Below are positions 7,960-16,585 of a stretch of 64,000 nt of DNA, in pieces; the stretch's first letter is position 1, and each line of letters opens with the position of its first letter. The notes under the pieces were generated by a model, which saw nothing but the letters and a program-made list of their open reading frames with translations, did not search any database and was not told the origin of the DNA. Both the position numbers and the translations under genes were made by a program. The DNA comes from QALR01 sp900552255 (GTDB lineage: Bacteria; Bacillota; Clostridia; Oscillospirales; CAG-272), in contig DBFVEH010000003.1 of assembly GCA_048526005.1 (NCBI GenBank), forward strand, positions 62,001 to 126,000. The letters run 5' to 3'.

Positions 7960-8751
7960 TCATTTCTGATCGGAAAAATCCGTGATGGCCGTATTGGATA
8001 CGCCATATTTTTCAGCGAGTTTTGCAATCGTACCATCCGCAGCAAGCTCCTCGAGCACACGGTTGACCTCGGAGGTAAGTGCGCTTCCCTTTTTGAAGCC
8101 GATGGCATAATATTCCGGATCGCTCGAAACACTCTCACAAATGGCAAGGTCGGCATAGTCTCCCGTACCGACATACGCTTTCGCCAGCTGTTCGTCCAAG
8201 ACGACAAAATCAGCCGTACCGAGCGTGAGCTCCTGCAGCGCCGTGACCTGTGATTCGGCATCCTTTTTGACGCAGTCCGTCAAATTATCCAAATAAGAAT
8301 ATCCGGCGGAGCCTTTCTCGGCGCTCCCGACCTTTCCGGCAAAGGAATCCAATCCGGTAACGGTATCGGCCAAAGCCTTCGTCGTGACGACGACCTGTTT
8401 ATTGAGCATATAATTATAGGAAAAATCGACCTTTTCGCTTCTTGCGATACCGTCGTCATCCGCCGTATTCGCGGTAAAGCCGTTCCACAGACAATCGACA
8501 GTGCCCGCCTCGAGCTCAAGATATTTCTGATTCCAGTTGATTTCCTTAAACGTCACCGTATAACCGAGCTTATCAAATACCGCCTCGGCCAGCTCCGTAT
8601 CAAAGCCGATAAGCTTCCCGCTCTCGTCTAAATAATTCATCGGCTTATAGACCGTATAGCCGACAACGACCATCTTTTTCTGTTCCCCGCATGAGACAAA
8701 AAGCGAGGCCAAAAGCAGAGCGGATAGCATAAGTGCAAGCAATTTTTTCAT
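7960..8751 (-). CDS. Amino-acid ABC transporter substrate-binding lipoprotein
   Basis: A 263-residue periplasmic-binding-protein family 3 protein. A signal peptide with lipobox (LFVSC, Cys about residue 20) anchors it to the membrane outer face. The domain begins VVGYTVYKPMNYLDESGKLIG and contains GFDTELAEAVFDKLGY and later ITDFSDQ at the end. Exact ligand is unknown (polar amino acids by family). The start ATG 8751 has AAAGGAG upstream, and a consensus promoter lies about 45 bases further up. Confidence 0.92.
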   Translation of the reverse strand: MKKLLALMLSALLLASLFVSCGEQKKMVVVGYTVYKPMNYLDESGKLIGFDTELAEAVFDKLGYTVTFKEINWNQKYLELEAGTVDCLWNGFTANTADDDGIARSEKVDFSYNYMLNKQVVVTTKALADTVTGLDSFAGKVGSAEKGSAGYSYLDNLTDCVKKDAESQVTALQELTLGTADFVVLDEQLAKAYVGTGDYADLAICESVSSDPEYYAIGFKKGSALTSEVNRVLEELAADGTIAKLAEKYGVSNTAITDFSDQK

Positions 8752-8793
8752 GTTGTGATCTCCTTTAAAAGTTTTTTGTTTTAGCTTGTTAAA

Positions 8794-8822
8794 ATGATAG
8801 CACAATGTTTTCACTTTGTCAA
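8794..8822 (-). promoter_or_regulatory. Promoter of the amino-acid ABC importer operon
   Basis: Minus-strand TTGACA (8817-8822), 17 bases, TATCAT (8794-8799), about 45 bases before the binding-protein ATG. Confidence 0.8.
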
Positions 8823-8929
8823 GAGGTTCAACAAAAGAATCAACTATTTTTTGCCGTCCATAAGCCAAAAACCCCGGTATTACAGAAAGAAAACCGCCGG
8901 CGCAGCGCGAGAAAGCTACGGCCGTAAAA

Positions 8930-8960
8930 AGAAAACGGCTGCCTTTTGCAGCCGTTTTCT
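8930..8960 (-). terminator. Terminator of the lipoprotein-rlmB-P-ATPase-like operon
   Basis: Stem AGAAAACGGCTGC / GCAGCCGTTTTCT, immediately after the stop at 8961 on the minus strand, then a T-rich run. Confidence 0.9.
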
Positions 8961-11522
8961 TCATATATAAATTTTGGATACACAAATCATTGGAATCAGC
9001 CAAAAGCATTGATACAGCGCCGGATATAGGGAGAGCATACCGGACATGGCGCCGGTAAAGAGCACCAAGGCCATCACCGCGACACCGAGCACGGAGGCGA
9101 CGATCTTCAACACGAGATTGGTCTTCCCGACATTTCCGAGCTTGTCGCAAAGCATCATGGTCTTGACGGTGTCCTTAACGGAGCCGACCGAAATCACCCC
9201 GCCGTTTTCTGCGGAAATAGCTGCTGATTTTTCCTCTGCCGTCAGCCCTTTGATGATTTTGACCGGATATTTTTCCGGGTTCATTTTATTGTCATACAAG
9301 ATGCCGTCGTCAATGCAGGGGTCTGCCGTGCGGATCGAAACGCATATGCCCATGTCGGCCAAATGGCGCACGATATATATAAAATCTGAGGTGGTATTGT
9401 ACTGAATATAGAATTTCGCAATGATGATCTGTTCGCAGGCGAGATAAAGGATCCGCTTGTTCGACTGTCCCTCGTATTCCTCATCGCCCTGCTCCGGCAT
9501 CGTTTCAAAGCACTGATTTTCCATGTAGGTCGGACGTCCGATCACAATGTTTTTCCCGTCTACCATCGCGCAGACGCCCTCGTTCGCGATTTCGCGGATC
9601 TCGACATCCTCGGAATTGACGGAATTGAGCGTCGCCTGCTTGAATACCGAGGAAAGCGGTCCGCCGAGCTTGGAAAATACGCTGGAAGCGTAATAAACGA
9701 CATTTTCGATGTTTCTGTCGGCAAAAATCTTGATGCCTCTGACCTTGATTTTTCCGGCCGGGAAAGCATCCTCGTCACGAAATGCGACGACGGCGGTATT
9801 CTCATATTCCTCCGGCGTCTTGTCGCCCACGATCGCGGAATTATAAGTATAGGCACGGCGGGAAGCCAGATAAATCGGGTACGCATAGGAAAAGAAAGCT
9901 GCAAACGGCGCCGTCATCAAAAACGTCGCATATGCCGTGCCAAAGCTTTCCGCCACCGTCTGATCCATCGCAAATTTCGCAAGGAAAAAGAAGATAACGG
10001 CAACGCCAAGACAAACCGGCAAAAAGAATTTCAGGATGGCCGTCGATTTCGGTCTCTCCTTTCTTCTCGCAAAGAAATCCGACACGAAATCCGTCTTTTT
10101 GATGACGGCCACATCCGCGCCGTCTCCGAGATATTCCGAAAACTCCGTCTCCTCCGGCGTCCTGACATTCTCCGAAACGCCGGTGCGCACGATCACCTTT
10201 TTGACCTTGCCGGAGGACACAATCTTAAACGAATAAACGTCGCGGCGCAGAGAAATAAAGATGCAGACCGTATTCAGAAATACGCATACGGCGAACGCGA
10301 AATTGTACATCCTCGGAATTTCATAGGACGGCGCCGCAAAAGCCGTGACAAGCGTCGTCACGAAAGACAGCACAAATGCGACAAGCGTAATGGAATCCGG
10401 ATCGAATTCAAATTTCAAGAGAGCCTTCACCGCCAAAAGCATCCGGTCGAGCACAAGCGCAAAGCAGGCAAACGACAAAACCCAGTCCACCGCTACAAAA
10501 TTGTTTTTTCCGCCGAGGCTTTCCGCGACGGACGGAATATTTTCGAGCAGCAGCAGCAGCACCGCGAGCGCCCCCGCCAAAATCATTCTCAGTCTGGCAA
10601 AGTTATATTTTGACTTAAAAATCGCAAAAATCGATTTGTTCTGAGCGGGATCCGTATATTCAAATTCGCCCGTCCCGCTTTCGCCGACGGAGACAGGCTC
10701 CGCCTCTTCGCCCTCAAGCTCTCGCGCCGAAATTTCTTCCGTCGATTGCAGGTCGCCGGTATCCGCAAGCGAAAATTCTCCGAACAGATTTCCGGTATCG
10801 GCAGTCTCCGCTTTCTGCGGATTCAGCCCAAAAGCTTTCATCATCGCCGTATCGGTGGGGATTTCCGTTTCGGCGGTCACGCCGCTTTCCCGCTTCCCCG
10901 CTTTTTCTTTTTTCTTTGTTTTTTCCTTAGCCGCTTCCGGCTCATATGCGGCAAGCTGCTCCGTGCTGTCGAGTGTCAGGCTGTATTCGCCCGTTCCGCT
11001 CCCCGCAGCGATCGTTTCCACGGTGCTGGATATGATAGGAGGCTCCTGCGTCCTTACAAGCTCATCGGAGGTCGAAATGGAATCTATGTACTTTTCCGCC
11101 TCGTCGATGTTTTTCTCCACATCGGTTTTCGGCATAGAATCCACGCCGGAGCGCTGTTCGGCATCCAAAATCCGCTGATGGACGCCGTCATATCCCGCGC
11201 TTTCCGTGGATTTGCTTTCTCCGCCGAGATATTTATCAAAAAGGCTCTGCAGCTCCGCCTCGCTGATCTCTCCGGTATCCTGCGAAGGATTCTTTTTCTT
11301 TTTTTTCTCCTTTACAGCCGGCACTTCCGCCGTGGCCGTATATGCGACGACATCCGGATCTCCCGCGTCCGAATCCTCCATGGCGTCGAGATTCTTCATC
11401 GCGCTTTTTTCCGCTTCCACACGGGTGGCGTCATACCGATTGTTGAGACGGCGCAAAAGTCCCTGAGCCGAATTTTCAAGCTCATCATAAGACTGTTTTC
11501 CGGTCTTGTCGTTTTTCTCCAT
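8961..11522 (-). CDS. Membrane protein resembling a catalytically dead P-type ATPase
   Basis: An 853-residue protein. Residues 1-300 are charged and probably disordered, with K-rich runs and recurrent TGE(F/Y/I) stretches. Helices follow at about 311-335, 344-370, 377-397 and 405-424, then a short cytosolic part (425-492), helices at 495-518 and 527-555, and a cytosolic part to 800. That cytosolic part follows the P1-ATPase plan: VVAFRDEDAFPAGKIKV (578-594) sits where DKTGTLT normally is, NEGVCAMVDGKNIVIG (647-662) matches the nucleotide-domain GxG stretch, and LADMGICVSIRTADP (721-735) sits at TGDN. The phosphorylated Asp in DKTG and the GDGxND motif are both missing. Two final helices (803-850). 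Function is unknown; it is probably a pseudoenzyme. It follows rlmB by 39 bases. Confidence 0.6.
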   Translation of the reverse strand: MEKNDKTGKQSYDELENSAQGLLRRLNNRYDATRVEAEKSAMKNLDAMEDSDAGDPDVVAYTATAEVPAVKEKKKKKNPSQDTGEISEAELQSLFDKYLGGESKSTESAGYDGVHQRILDAEQRSGVDSMPKTDVEKNIDEAEKYIDSISTSDELVRTQEPPIISSTVETIAAGSGTGEYSLTLDSTEQLAAYEPEAAKEKTKKKEKAGKRESGVTAETEIPTDTAMMKAFGLNPQKAETADTGNLFGEFSLADTGDLQSTEEISARELEGEEAEPVSVGESGTGEFEYTDPAQNKSIFAIFKSKYNFARLRMILAGALAVLLLLLENIPSVAESLGGKNNFVAVDWVLSFACFALVLDRMLLAVKALLKFEFDPDSITLVAFVLSFVTTLVTAFAAPSYEIPRMYNFAFAVCVFLNTVCIFISLRRDVYSFKIVSSGKVKKVIVRTGVSENVRTPEETEFSEYLGDGADVAVIKKTDFVSDFFARRKERPKSTAILKFFLPVCLGVAVIFFFLAKFAMDQTVAESFGTAYATFLMTAPFAAFFSYAYPIYLASRRAYTYNSAIVGDKTPEEYENTAVVAFRDEDAFPAGKIKVRGIKIFADRNIENVVYYASSVFSKLGGPLSSVFKQATLNSVNSEDVEIREIANEGVCAMVDGKNIVIGRPTYMENQCFETMPEQGDEEYEGQSNKRILYLACEQIIIAKFYIQYNTTSDFIYIVRHLADMGICVSIRTADPCIDDGILYDNKMNPEKYPVKIIKGLTAEEKSAAISAENGGVISVGSVKDTVKTMMLCDKLGNVGKTNLVLKIVASVLGVAVMALVLFTGAMSGMLSLYPALYQCFWLIPMICVSKIYI

Positions 11523-11561
11523 GAGAAATAACCTCCCACAATAAATCTGTAATCCTAAACT

Positions 11562-12344
11562 TTATAGCGTTCTCTGCTTTTGCGCGGCATGGAACAAAAG
11601 CACCGCGGCCGCAGCCGAAACATTCAGCGAATTCACCCTGCCGTACATCGGGATGGAAACGGTAAAATCACATTTCTCACGGACAAGCCGCGAGATTCCG
11701 GCTCCCTCGCTCCCGAGCACAACCGCGCAGGCGCAATCGAAATCGGCCTCGGTATAGCACATTCCGTCCGATTCCGCGGCAAAAACCCAAACGCCCGATT
11801 CTTTCAGCTCCTCGACCGCAGAGGCGATATTGGCCACCCGTGCGATCGGGACATGCGCCGCGGCGCCCGCGGACGACTTGAAAACCGTCTGTCCGATCAC
11901 CGGACAATGCCTGCGCGATATGACGATGCCATGCGCGCCGGCGCCGTCCGCGCTACGGATAATCGCGCCGAGATTATGCGGGTCCTCGATGCCGTCGCAC
12001 ACCACGATAAGCGGCTTCTCGCCCTTATCCCGCGCGGCGGAAACGATATCGGAAATGGAAACAAAGCTCACCGCCGAAGCGACCGCAGCGACGCCCTGAT
12101 GCGCATTGCCGAGCGCAAGCTCGTCAAGACGTTTTTTGTCCACCTCGGAAATCACGATCGAGCGCTTCCTCGCTTCCGCAAAAATCTTGGTGATCGAGCC
12201 TTCTCTCTCTCCGCGCTGCACATACAGCTTTTCGATCTCCCTGCCGCTTTTCAAAAGCTCCATCACGGGGTTTCTTCCGACAACGACCGCGCCAAACTCC
12301 TCCGACGAGAACCTGTCCGTTCTATTTTGATTGTTCTCTCTCAT
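11562..12344 (-). CDS. rlmB: 23S rRNA 2'-O-methyltransferase RlmB / TrmH family
   Basis: A 260-residue SPOUT methyltransferase. The N-terminal substrate-binding domain starts VVVGRNPVMELLKSG (about 21-35). The catalytic domain holds the three family motifs: DGIEDPHNLGAIIRSA (about 116-131), VVLGSEGAGIS (about 209-219) and IPMYGRVNSLNVSAAAA (about 233-249). It methylates a guanosine ribose in 23S rRNA (G2251 in E. coli); the exact site here is inferred. It is flanked by a lipoprotein gene (54 bases upstream) and the P-ATPase-like gene. Confidence 0.92.
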   Translation of the reverse strand: MRENNQNRTDRFSSEEFGAVVVGRNPVMELLKSGREIEKLYVQRGEREGSITKIFAEARKRSIVISEVDKKRLDELALGNAHQGVAAVASAVSFVSISDIVSAARDKGEKPLIVVCDGIEDPHNLGAIIRSADGAGAHGIVISRRHCPVIGQTVFKSSAGAAAHVPIARVANIASAVEELKESGVWVFAAESDGMCYTEADFDCACAVVLGSEGAGISRLVREKCDFTVSIPMYGRVNSLNVSAAAAVLLFHAAQKQRTL

Positions 12345-12398
12345 TTTTCCTTATTTGACCGCCAATAAGCGGCGTCTCCCATATTTCCGGGTCTTTCC

Positions 12399-12956
12399 TT
12401 ATCCCAAAGCAAAAAAGCGCAGCATTTCGACAAGGAAAAGCGCCGTGACAAGCTCGCCGTTCTCGGATTCCGAATAAGGGATCAGCCATTTTTCATTCTC
12501 TAACTTCATCGTAACCGTGATCTTTTTCTCCGTCATATAGCTGCCCGAAACCGTGCCGTCACTTAGCATCGTCCCGACAATTTCATAAGCAGACTCACCG
12601 GACACCGCTGTTTTTGCCTCCGCAAACGATTTAACAGCCGCCATGTCCGGTATCGTCAGCGCCACAAGAACCGTTTTCGTTCCGTTTTCCGCTTCGGATT
12701 CCTCTGAAATCGTATATTTAAGCTCAGAATACAGTGAAATAAGCACAGCACGCTTTTCGGAATCCAAGGAATCCGCATACTCCTTTATGCGGGCGGCCAT
12801 AGCCGCTGAATCCGACGTCATCAGCTCTTCCATTTTGACGGTATCCATTTTTCTGACCGCCAAAAGAAACGATTCGACCGGTGTGGTTCCACCCGAACAG
12901 CAGGGCAAAAGCACGAGCATCGAAAGCAAAAGAATCAGAGAAACCGCTTTTTTCAT
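12399..12956 (-). CDS. Small secreted protein or lipoprotein, function unknown
   Basis: A 185-residue protein with a signal peptide (KKAVSLILLLSMLVLLPCC). The cysteine pair suggests a lipoprotein, although Pro before Cys is atypical for a lipobox. The mature part begins VESFLLAVRKMDTVKMEELM and resembles NTF2-like/DUF4878 or DUF5105 exported domains, which are common lone lipoproteins in Clostridia; no catalytic residues can be named. It is the first gene of the run toward rlmB and has an extended -10 promoter upstream. Confidence 0.6.
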   Translation of the reverse strand: MKKAVSLILLLSMLVLLPCCSGGTTPVESFLLAVRKMDTVKMEELMTSDSAAMAARIKEYADSLDSEKRAVLISLYSELKYTISEESEAENGTKTVLVALTIPDMAAVKSFAEAKTAVSGESAYEIVGTMLSDGTVSGSYMTEKKITVTMKLENEKWLIPYSESENGELVTALFLVEMLRFFALG

Positions 12957-13015
12957 GAATCCCCACTCTTTCCATACGGCGGATGAAATTTTACGAAAAT
13001 CCGCCTATTTTTGAT

Positions 13016-13024
13016 ATTATACCA
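13016..13024 (-). promoter_or_regulatory. Extended -10 promoter of the lipoprotein-rlmB operon
   Basis: Minus-strand TGGTATAAT, 60 bases before the lipoprotein ATG. No clear -35 box at the right spacing. Confidence 0.55.
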
Positions 13025-13141
13025 CATTATATTCCATTTGTACATATTTATTTTTGAGGAATTTCAAAAAATCATGAAAATTTAAGGAAGAAAATCCAAG
13101 TTTATCCTAAAAAACACCTCGATTTTTCGCAAACAAAAAAT

Positions 13142-13166
13142 AAGGCGCTCCGCAGAGGAGCGCCTT
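13142..13166 (-). terminator. Terminator of the pyr operon
   Basis: Stem AAGGCGCTCC / GGAGCGCCTT followed on the minus strand by ATTTTTTG, 31 bases after the pyrB stop. Confidence 0.85.
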
Positions 13167-13196
13167 TATAATCAAATTTTTTTGCGTAAACCCGGT

Positions 13197-14285
13197 TTAT
13201 TTCTTCTTATAAACCTTTTGGTCACAGTAAACACAGCGGTATATCTCATGCTCATGGTCTGCGCAGCGGAACAGCTGCGGCAGCTCCTGTTCCGTCGTCG
13301 TGATACAGCGCGGATTCTGACAGCAAAGCCCGTCGATGGTCGCGCCGTCATGAGGAAGCTTCGAGGGCGCGTCTTTTTCCGCAAGAAGCTTCAAAATCAG
13401 CGCCATACGAATATATCTGCCGTTCGCCGCCTGCTCGAAATAGCAGGCGCGCGGGTCGTCGTCCACCGCGACGGAAATCTCGTTCACACGCGGCAGCGGA
13501 TGCAGGATACACAGATCGGATTTCGCATTCTGCAGCTTGTCCGGCGTCAGGATATAGCTGTCCTTGAGACGCAGATAATCGTCGTGAGAAGCAAAGCGCT
13601 CCTGCTGGATCCGCGTCATATAAAGGATATCCAGCTCCGGCATGACCGCTTCCATGTCCGCCGCTTCGACATATTCCGACTTGCCTTCTCCAAGGAACTC
13701 ATATCTGACATAACCGGGCAGCTTCAATTCCTCCGGCGAAATCAGGATAAACCGGATCCCCTCATAGCGCGACATCGCGGCAATCAGGGAATGGACGGTC
13801 CTTCCGAACTTCAAATCTCCGCAAAGACCGACGGTCAGGTGGTCGAGTCTTCCCTTTTTCCGCTTGACGGTAAAGAGATCGGTGAGCGTCTGCGTCGGAT
13901 GGAAATGCCCGCCGTCGCCCGCGTTGATGATCGGCACGGTCGCACGGCCGGCGGCGACAAGCGGCGCGCCCTCCTTCGGATGGCGCATTGCGATGATGTC
14001 GGCATAGGCGCTCACCATGCGCACGGTGTCGGCGACGCTCTCCCCTTTGGAAGCGGAGCTGCTTGTCGCCTCGGAAAAGCCGAGCACATTGCCGCCGAGA
14101 CTCATCATCGCCGAGGTAAAGCTGAGCCGGGTTCTCGTGGACGGCTCAAAAAAGAGCGTGCCGAGAATTTTCCCCCTGCATTTGTCCGAATACGCCTCCG
14201 GATTTGCGATGATATCCTCCGCCACGGCGATCAGCTCGTCGATCTCCGCGGTCGAAAGCTCCAGAATATCGATTAAACTTCTCAT
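13197..14285 (-). CDS. pyrB: Aspartate carbamoyltransferase with PyrI-like zinc tail
   Basis: Catalyses carbamoyl phosphate + L-aspartate to N-carbamoyl-aspartate. The carbamoyl-phosphate site FFEPSTRTRLSFTSAM (about 46-61), HPTQTLTDLF and the aspartate site MTRIQQERF are present. At 362 residues it is about 55 longer than ordinary PyrB. The extra C-terminus has C322-x4-C327 and C351-x2-C354 in the arrangement of the zinc domain of the regulatory subunit PyrI (CPNSNC...CKYC in E. coli), but the PyrI allosteric nucleotide-binding domain is absent and no separate pyrI is nearby. Last gene of the pyr operon, 35 bases after pyrE. Confidence 0.93.
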   Translation of the reverse strand: MRSLIDILELSTAEIDELIAVAEDIIANPEAYSDKCRGKILGTLFFEPSTRTRLSFTSAMMSLGGNVLGFSEATSSSASKGESVADTVRMVSAYADIIAMRHPKEGAPLVAAGRATVPIINAGDGGHFHPTQTLTDLFTVKRKKGRLDHLTVGLCGDLKFGRTVHSLIAAMSRYEGIRFILISPEELKLPGYVRYEFLGEGKSEYVEAADMEAVMPELDILYMTRIQQERFASHDDYLRLKDSYILTPDKLQNAKSDLCILHPLPRVNEISVAVDDDPRACYFEQAANGRYIRMALILKLLAEKDAPSKLPHDGATIDGLCCQNPRCITTTEQELPQLFRCADHEHEIYRCVYCDQKVYKKK

Positions 14286-14320
14286 TTTAATCCCCTGCCT
14301 TTTTCAATTTTCACTTCAAC

Positions 14321-14962
14321 TTAAGAATGAATCCAGCTTTCATCCTGCGGATTGTTTCGGAACGCGATAAGACGCGCGATATCCTCCGTTTTGATATAAC
14401 CGCATTCGGCGGCGACCTCCGCGATCACATCGAAATTCGTGAGGCTCACGTTTTTGACCTCCGCCGAGGCGAGCCGCTCCAGCCCCTTTTTCATCCCGTA
14501 GGTGAAAATGCTCACGATGCCGAGCACTTCTGCACCCGCCGCGCGCAGCACCTCGACGACCTCCAGCACACTTCCTCCGGTGGAGATGAGGTCCTCGACG
14601 ACGACAACCTTCTGTCCCGTTTCAAGCCTGCCCTCAATCTGATTCTGTCTGCCGTGATCCTTCGCGCCGGAGCGGACATAGCCCATCGGAAGATTCATGA
14701 GATGCGCCGTGATCGCTGCGTGCGCGATTCCGGCCGTGGAAGTGCCCATCAGCACCTCGGCCTCGGGATAATGCTCGCGGATCAGCGCGGCGAGACCTTC
14801 CTCCACATCGCACCGCACCGCAGGCGCCGTCAGCGTCAGACGGTTGTCGCAGTACACGGGGCTTTTGATGCCGCTCGCCCACGTAAAGGGCTTGTCGGGA
14901 CGGAAAAACACCGCTTGGATATCAAGCAGGTCCTTTGCAATTTTTCTTTGAAGCTGTTCCAT
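14321..14962 (-). CDS. pyrE: Orotate phosphoribosyltransferase
   Basis: A 213-residue type I phosphoribosyltransferase converting orotate and PRPP to OMP. The PRPP loop is VVVVEDLISTGGS (about 118-130), preceded by the flexible-loop region SGAKDHGRQNQIEGR (about 97-111); FTWASGIKSPVYCDNR (about 25-40) is the family N-terminal motif. It starts 12 bases after the pyrF stop. Confidence 0.96.
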   Translation of the reverse strand: MEQLQRKIAKDLLDIQAVFFRPDKPFTWASGIKSPVYCDNRLTLTAPAVRCDVEEGLAALIREHYPEAEVLMGTSTAGIAHAAITAHLMNLPMGYVRSGAKDHGRQNQIEGRLETGQKVVVVEDLISTGGSVLEVVEVLRAAGAEVLGIVSIFTYGMKKGLERLASAEVKNVSLTNFDVIAEVAAECGYIKTEDIARLIAFRNNPQDESWIHS

Positions 14963-14974
14963 ATCGACTCTCCT

Positions 14975-15673
14975 TTAATCTACAAATTCCGCGACGCATC
15001 TTCTGTACGCCGCGACAGGGTCCGTCGCCGCCGTAATCGGACGGCCGACGACGATATAATCCGAGCCGAGCGCCTTTGCACCCTCCGGCGTCGTAATGCG
15101 AGCCTGATCGCCTGCGTCTCCGCCGGCGAAGCGCACGCCCGGCGTCACGGTAAGGAACTTTTCCCCGCAGACGGCATGCACCTTGCCCGCTTCCAGCGGC
15201 GAGCAGACCACGCCGTCCAGCCCCGCCCGCTTTGCATTTTCCGCATAGTGCATGACGACCTTATCGATCGGCTCCGCGATGAGCAGATCCTCCCGCATGC
15301 GCTCCTCACTCGTCGAAGTGAGCTGCGTCACGGCGATGAGGAGCGGGCGCGTCCCGTCAGGGCGCGTCAGCCCCTCGAGCGCCGCCTCCATCATGGCGAC
15401 GGTCCCGCCCGCATGAAGATTGCACATATCGACGTCGAGGCGCGAGAGCACCGCCATCGCTTTTTTCACCGTATTCGGAATGTCGTGGAGCTTCAAATCG
15501 AGGAAGATTTGATGCCCTCTCCTCTTGATTTCGCGGACAATCGACGGTCCCTCCGCGTAAAAAAGCTCCATGCCGATCTTCACATACGGCTTTTCCTCCC
15601 TGAATAAATCAAGAAACGCAAAGGTTTCCGCGGCGCCTGCGAAATCGCAGGCGATGATGACGTCCTTTCCCAT
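14975..15673 (-). CDS. pyrF: Orotidine 5'-phosphate decarboxylase
   Basis: A 232-residue OMP decarboxylase giving UMP, group 1 subfamily. IIACDFAG holds the first active-site Asp and FLDLKLHDIPNTVKKAM (about 56-72) holds the catalytic D-x-K-x-x-D array; the phosphate loop is near VTPGVR and VVGRPI. The start abuts the pyrD stop (no gap). Confidence 0.96.
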   Translation of the reverse strand: MGKDVIIACDFAGAAETFAFLDLFREEKPYVKIGMELFYAEGPSIVREIKRRGHQIFLDLKLHDIPNTVKKAMAVLSRLDVDMCNLHAGGTVAMMEAALEGLTRPDGTRPLLIAVTQLTSTSEERMREDLLIAEPIDKVVMHYAENAKRAGLDGVVCSPLEAGKVHAVCGEKFLTVTPGVRFAGGDAGDQARITTPEGAKALGSDYIVVGRPITAATDPVAAYRRCVAEFVD

Positions 15674-16585
15674 TTAATGCGCACCTCCTATGATATCCGT
15701 TAAATTTTCGATTCCGTATTTCTCCATGATCTGAGGCAGGTCGGCTATGATATCGCGGCAGGCATAGGGATCCACGAGATTCGCGGCGCCCACCTCGACG
15801 GCAGCCGCACCCGCGAGCATCATTTCGATCACGTCCTGCGCTGAGGAAACGCCGCCCATGCCGACGATCGGAATTTTCACCGCCTCATAGACCTGATAGA
15901 CCATGCGCACCGCCACCGGAAAGACGGCAGGTCCGGAAAAGCCGCCCGTCCCGTTGGCGAGCACCGGCTTCCGCTTTTTCAAATCGATCCGCATGCCGAG
16001 AAGCGTGTTGATAAGGCTGATGCCGTCCGCGCCCGCCGCCTCGCAGGCCTTCGCGATGGAGACAATGTCCGTCACATTCGGCGAAAGCTTGATGATGAGC
16101 GGCTTTTTCACCGCGCGGCGCACCGCCGCCGTAATGCTTGCCGCGGCTTCGCAGGACGTGCCAAAGCTCATACCGCCGCCGTGCACATTCGGGCAGGAGA
16201 TGTTGACCTCGAGCCATCCGACCTGCGGCATCGCATCCAGCTTTTCGCAGACCTCGACATACTCCGTCTCCGAAAAGCCGCTGACGTTCGCCATGACCGG
16301 CTTGTGAAAGCACCGCGCAAGGCGCGGCAGCTCCTCCGCGATGACCGCATCCACGCCCGGATTCTGAAGGCCCACCGCGTTGAGCATCCCTCTCTGACAT
16401 TCCGCGATGCGCGGCGTGGGATTGCCGAAGCGCGGTTCCCTCGTCGTTCCCTTAAAGGAAAAGGTGCCGAGACAGTCGATGTCGTAAAGCTCGGCAAATT
16501 CATAGCCATAGCCGAACGTCCCGCTCGCGGGGATCACCGGATTGTCGAGCGGTATCCCGCAAAGGCTCACCCTTGTGCTCACCAT
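15674..16585 (-). CDS. pyrD: Dihydroorotate dehydrogenase B catalytic subunit
   Basis: A 303-residue class 1B enzyme (PyrDB), FMN-dependent, using NAD+ through PyrK. The catalytic cysteine is in VNISCPNVHGGGMSFG (about 126-141). The FMN-binding segments NTLLGMRID, NGTGGFSGPAV and IVGMGGVSSAQDVIEMMLAGA are present. It overlaps the pyrK end by seven bases, consistent with coupled translation of the two subunits. Confidence 0.96.
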   Translation of the reverse strand: MVSTRVSLCGIPLDNPVIPASGTFGYGYEFAELYDIDCLGTFSFKGTTREPRFGNPTPRIAECQRGMLNAVGLQNPGVDAVIAEELPRLARCFHKPVMANVSGFSETEYVEVCEKLDAMPQVGWLEVNISCPNVHGGGMSFGTSCEAAASITAAVRRAVKKPLIIKLSPNVTDIVSIAKACEAAGADGISLINTLLGMRIDLKKRKPVLANGTGGFSGPAVFPVAVRMVYQVYEAVKIPIVGMGGVSSAQDVIEMMLAGAAAVEVGAANLVDPYACRDIIADLPQIMEKYGIENLTDIIGGAH

